Assembly (NCBI RefSeq): GCF_937997465.1
Contig: NZ_CALKTQ010000142.1
Span: forward strand, 1 to 7,440
Origin: an uncultured Campylobacter sp.
GTDB lineage: Bacteria; Campylobacterota; Campylobacteria; Campylobacterales; Campylobacteraceae
Direction of reading: 5' to 3'
DNA: 7,440 nucleotides
A program made the position numbers and the translations under genes. Shown here in pieces: positions 7,228-7,440 of the stretch. The notes beneath the pieces are model-generated. The model made no database searches. It was not told the DNA's origin and was given only the letters and a program-made list of their open reading frames with translations. Every line of letters begins with the position of its first letter. Within the stretch, counting starts at the first letter, position 1.

Positions 7228-7440
7228 ATGAGTCAAAAGATAAAAATAGCAGTTTTAGGATATGGAAATTTGGGTCGCGGCGTGGAGCTTGCTGCGAGAA
7301 ACAGCAAGGATTTAGAGCTAACAGCCGTTTTTAGCCGTAGGAATCCAAGCGAAGTAAAAACATGCGGCGCGCCGGTGTTTAGTGCGAATGAAATTTTATC
7401 GCACAAGGGCAAATTTGACGTTTTGGTGCTTTGCGGCGGT
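7228..7440 (+). CDS. ddh: meso-Diaminopimelate D-dehydrogenase, N-terminal part (runs off the right edge)
   Basis: The visible 71 residues match the N-terminal NADP-binding domain of meso-diaminopimelate D-dehydrogenase (EC 1.4.1.16). This cytoplasmic enzyme makes meso-diaminopimelate in one step by reductive amination of L-2-amino-6-oxopimelate (tetrahydrodipicolinate in its open form) with NADPH and ammonia, bypassing the acylated dapD/dapC/dapE/dapF route. I-A-V-L-G-Y-G-N-L-G-R-G (7-18) is the Rossmann dinucleotide loop in the form typical of Ddh. V-F-S-R-R (34-38) fits the NADP 2'-phosphate pocket, and D-V-L-V-L-C-G-G at the window end aligns with D-V-L-F-L-C-M-G in the Corynebacterium enzyme (recalled). 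Family members have about 300-330 residues, so most of the gene, including the substrate domain, is not visible. The start is the ATG five bases after AAAGGA. Another Gfo/Idh-like or homoserine-dehydrogenase-like fold is possible, but G-Y-G-N-L-G-R together with F-S-R-R favours Ddh. Confidence 0.87.
   Translation, partial: MSQKIKIAVLGYGNLGRGVELAARNSKDLELTAVFSRRNPSEVKTCGAPVFSANEILSHKGKFDVLVLCGG

Noticed and set aside
1..7440. CTAG tetranucleotide is common here although often rare in bacteria
   Set aside because: It is largely explained by frequent CTA leucine codons followed by G-starting codons, so I see no need for a special mechanism.
1..7440. CRISPR arrays, tRNA/rRNA genes, insertion sequences or prophage signs
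   Set aside because: I looked for direct repeats with spacers, cloverleaf-like segments, transposase motifs and flanking inverted repeats and saw none. The window is almost entirely coding.

Overview
The window looks like chromosomal DNA from a Campylobacter-type epsilonproteobacterium (Campylobacterota). The evidence is moderate GC (roughly 40-45% by eye), heavy use of AAA/TTT/TTA codons, a very dense AAATTT hexamer, A-rich AAGGA-type ribosome binding sites, and gene content that fits. The GC is higher than I would expect for C. jejuni and would suit an oral-type species such as C. showae, C. rectus or C. curvus. The species is inference.

Layout, all on the + strand. Positions 2-4258 hold the 3' part of a very large gene for a bacterial alpha-2-macroglobulin (A2M), a periplasmic protease trap with an intact Cys-x-Glu-Gln thioester. 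Its 5' end lies outside the window. A strong intrinsic terminator follows at 4265-4297, then a probable sigma-70-type promoter. Positions 4390-7011 hold a complete valS (valyl-tRNA synthetase). After a 39-base gap comes an ORF of 47 codons (7051-7194) for a tiny two-helix membrane protein. After a further 33 bases, the 5' end of a meso-diaminopimelate D-dehydrogenase gene (ddh) starts at 7228 and runs off the right edge.

The A2M gene is transcriptionally closed off from valS. valS, the small membrane protein gene and ddh follow one another with short gaps, their own ribosome binding sites and no convincing terminator, so they could be co-transcribed. Their functions (translation, unknown membrane role, diaminopimelate/lysine and cell-wall precursor synthesis) do not form an obvious pathway.

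I see no clearly novel multi-gene system. The points most worth a second look are the A2M thioester protein with only three cysteines in its visible part, the small conserved-looking membrane protein, the presence of ddh, and an apparent pressure to create the palindrome AAATTT by context-dependent synonymous codon choice.
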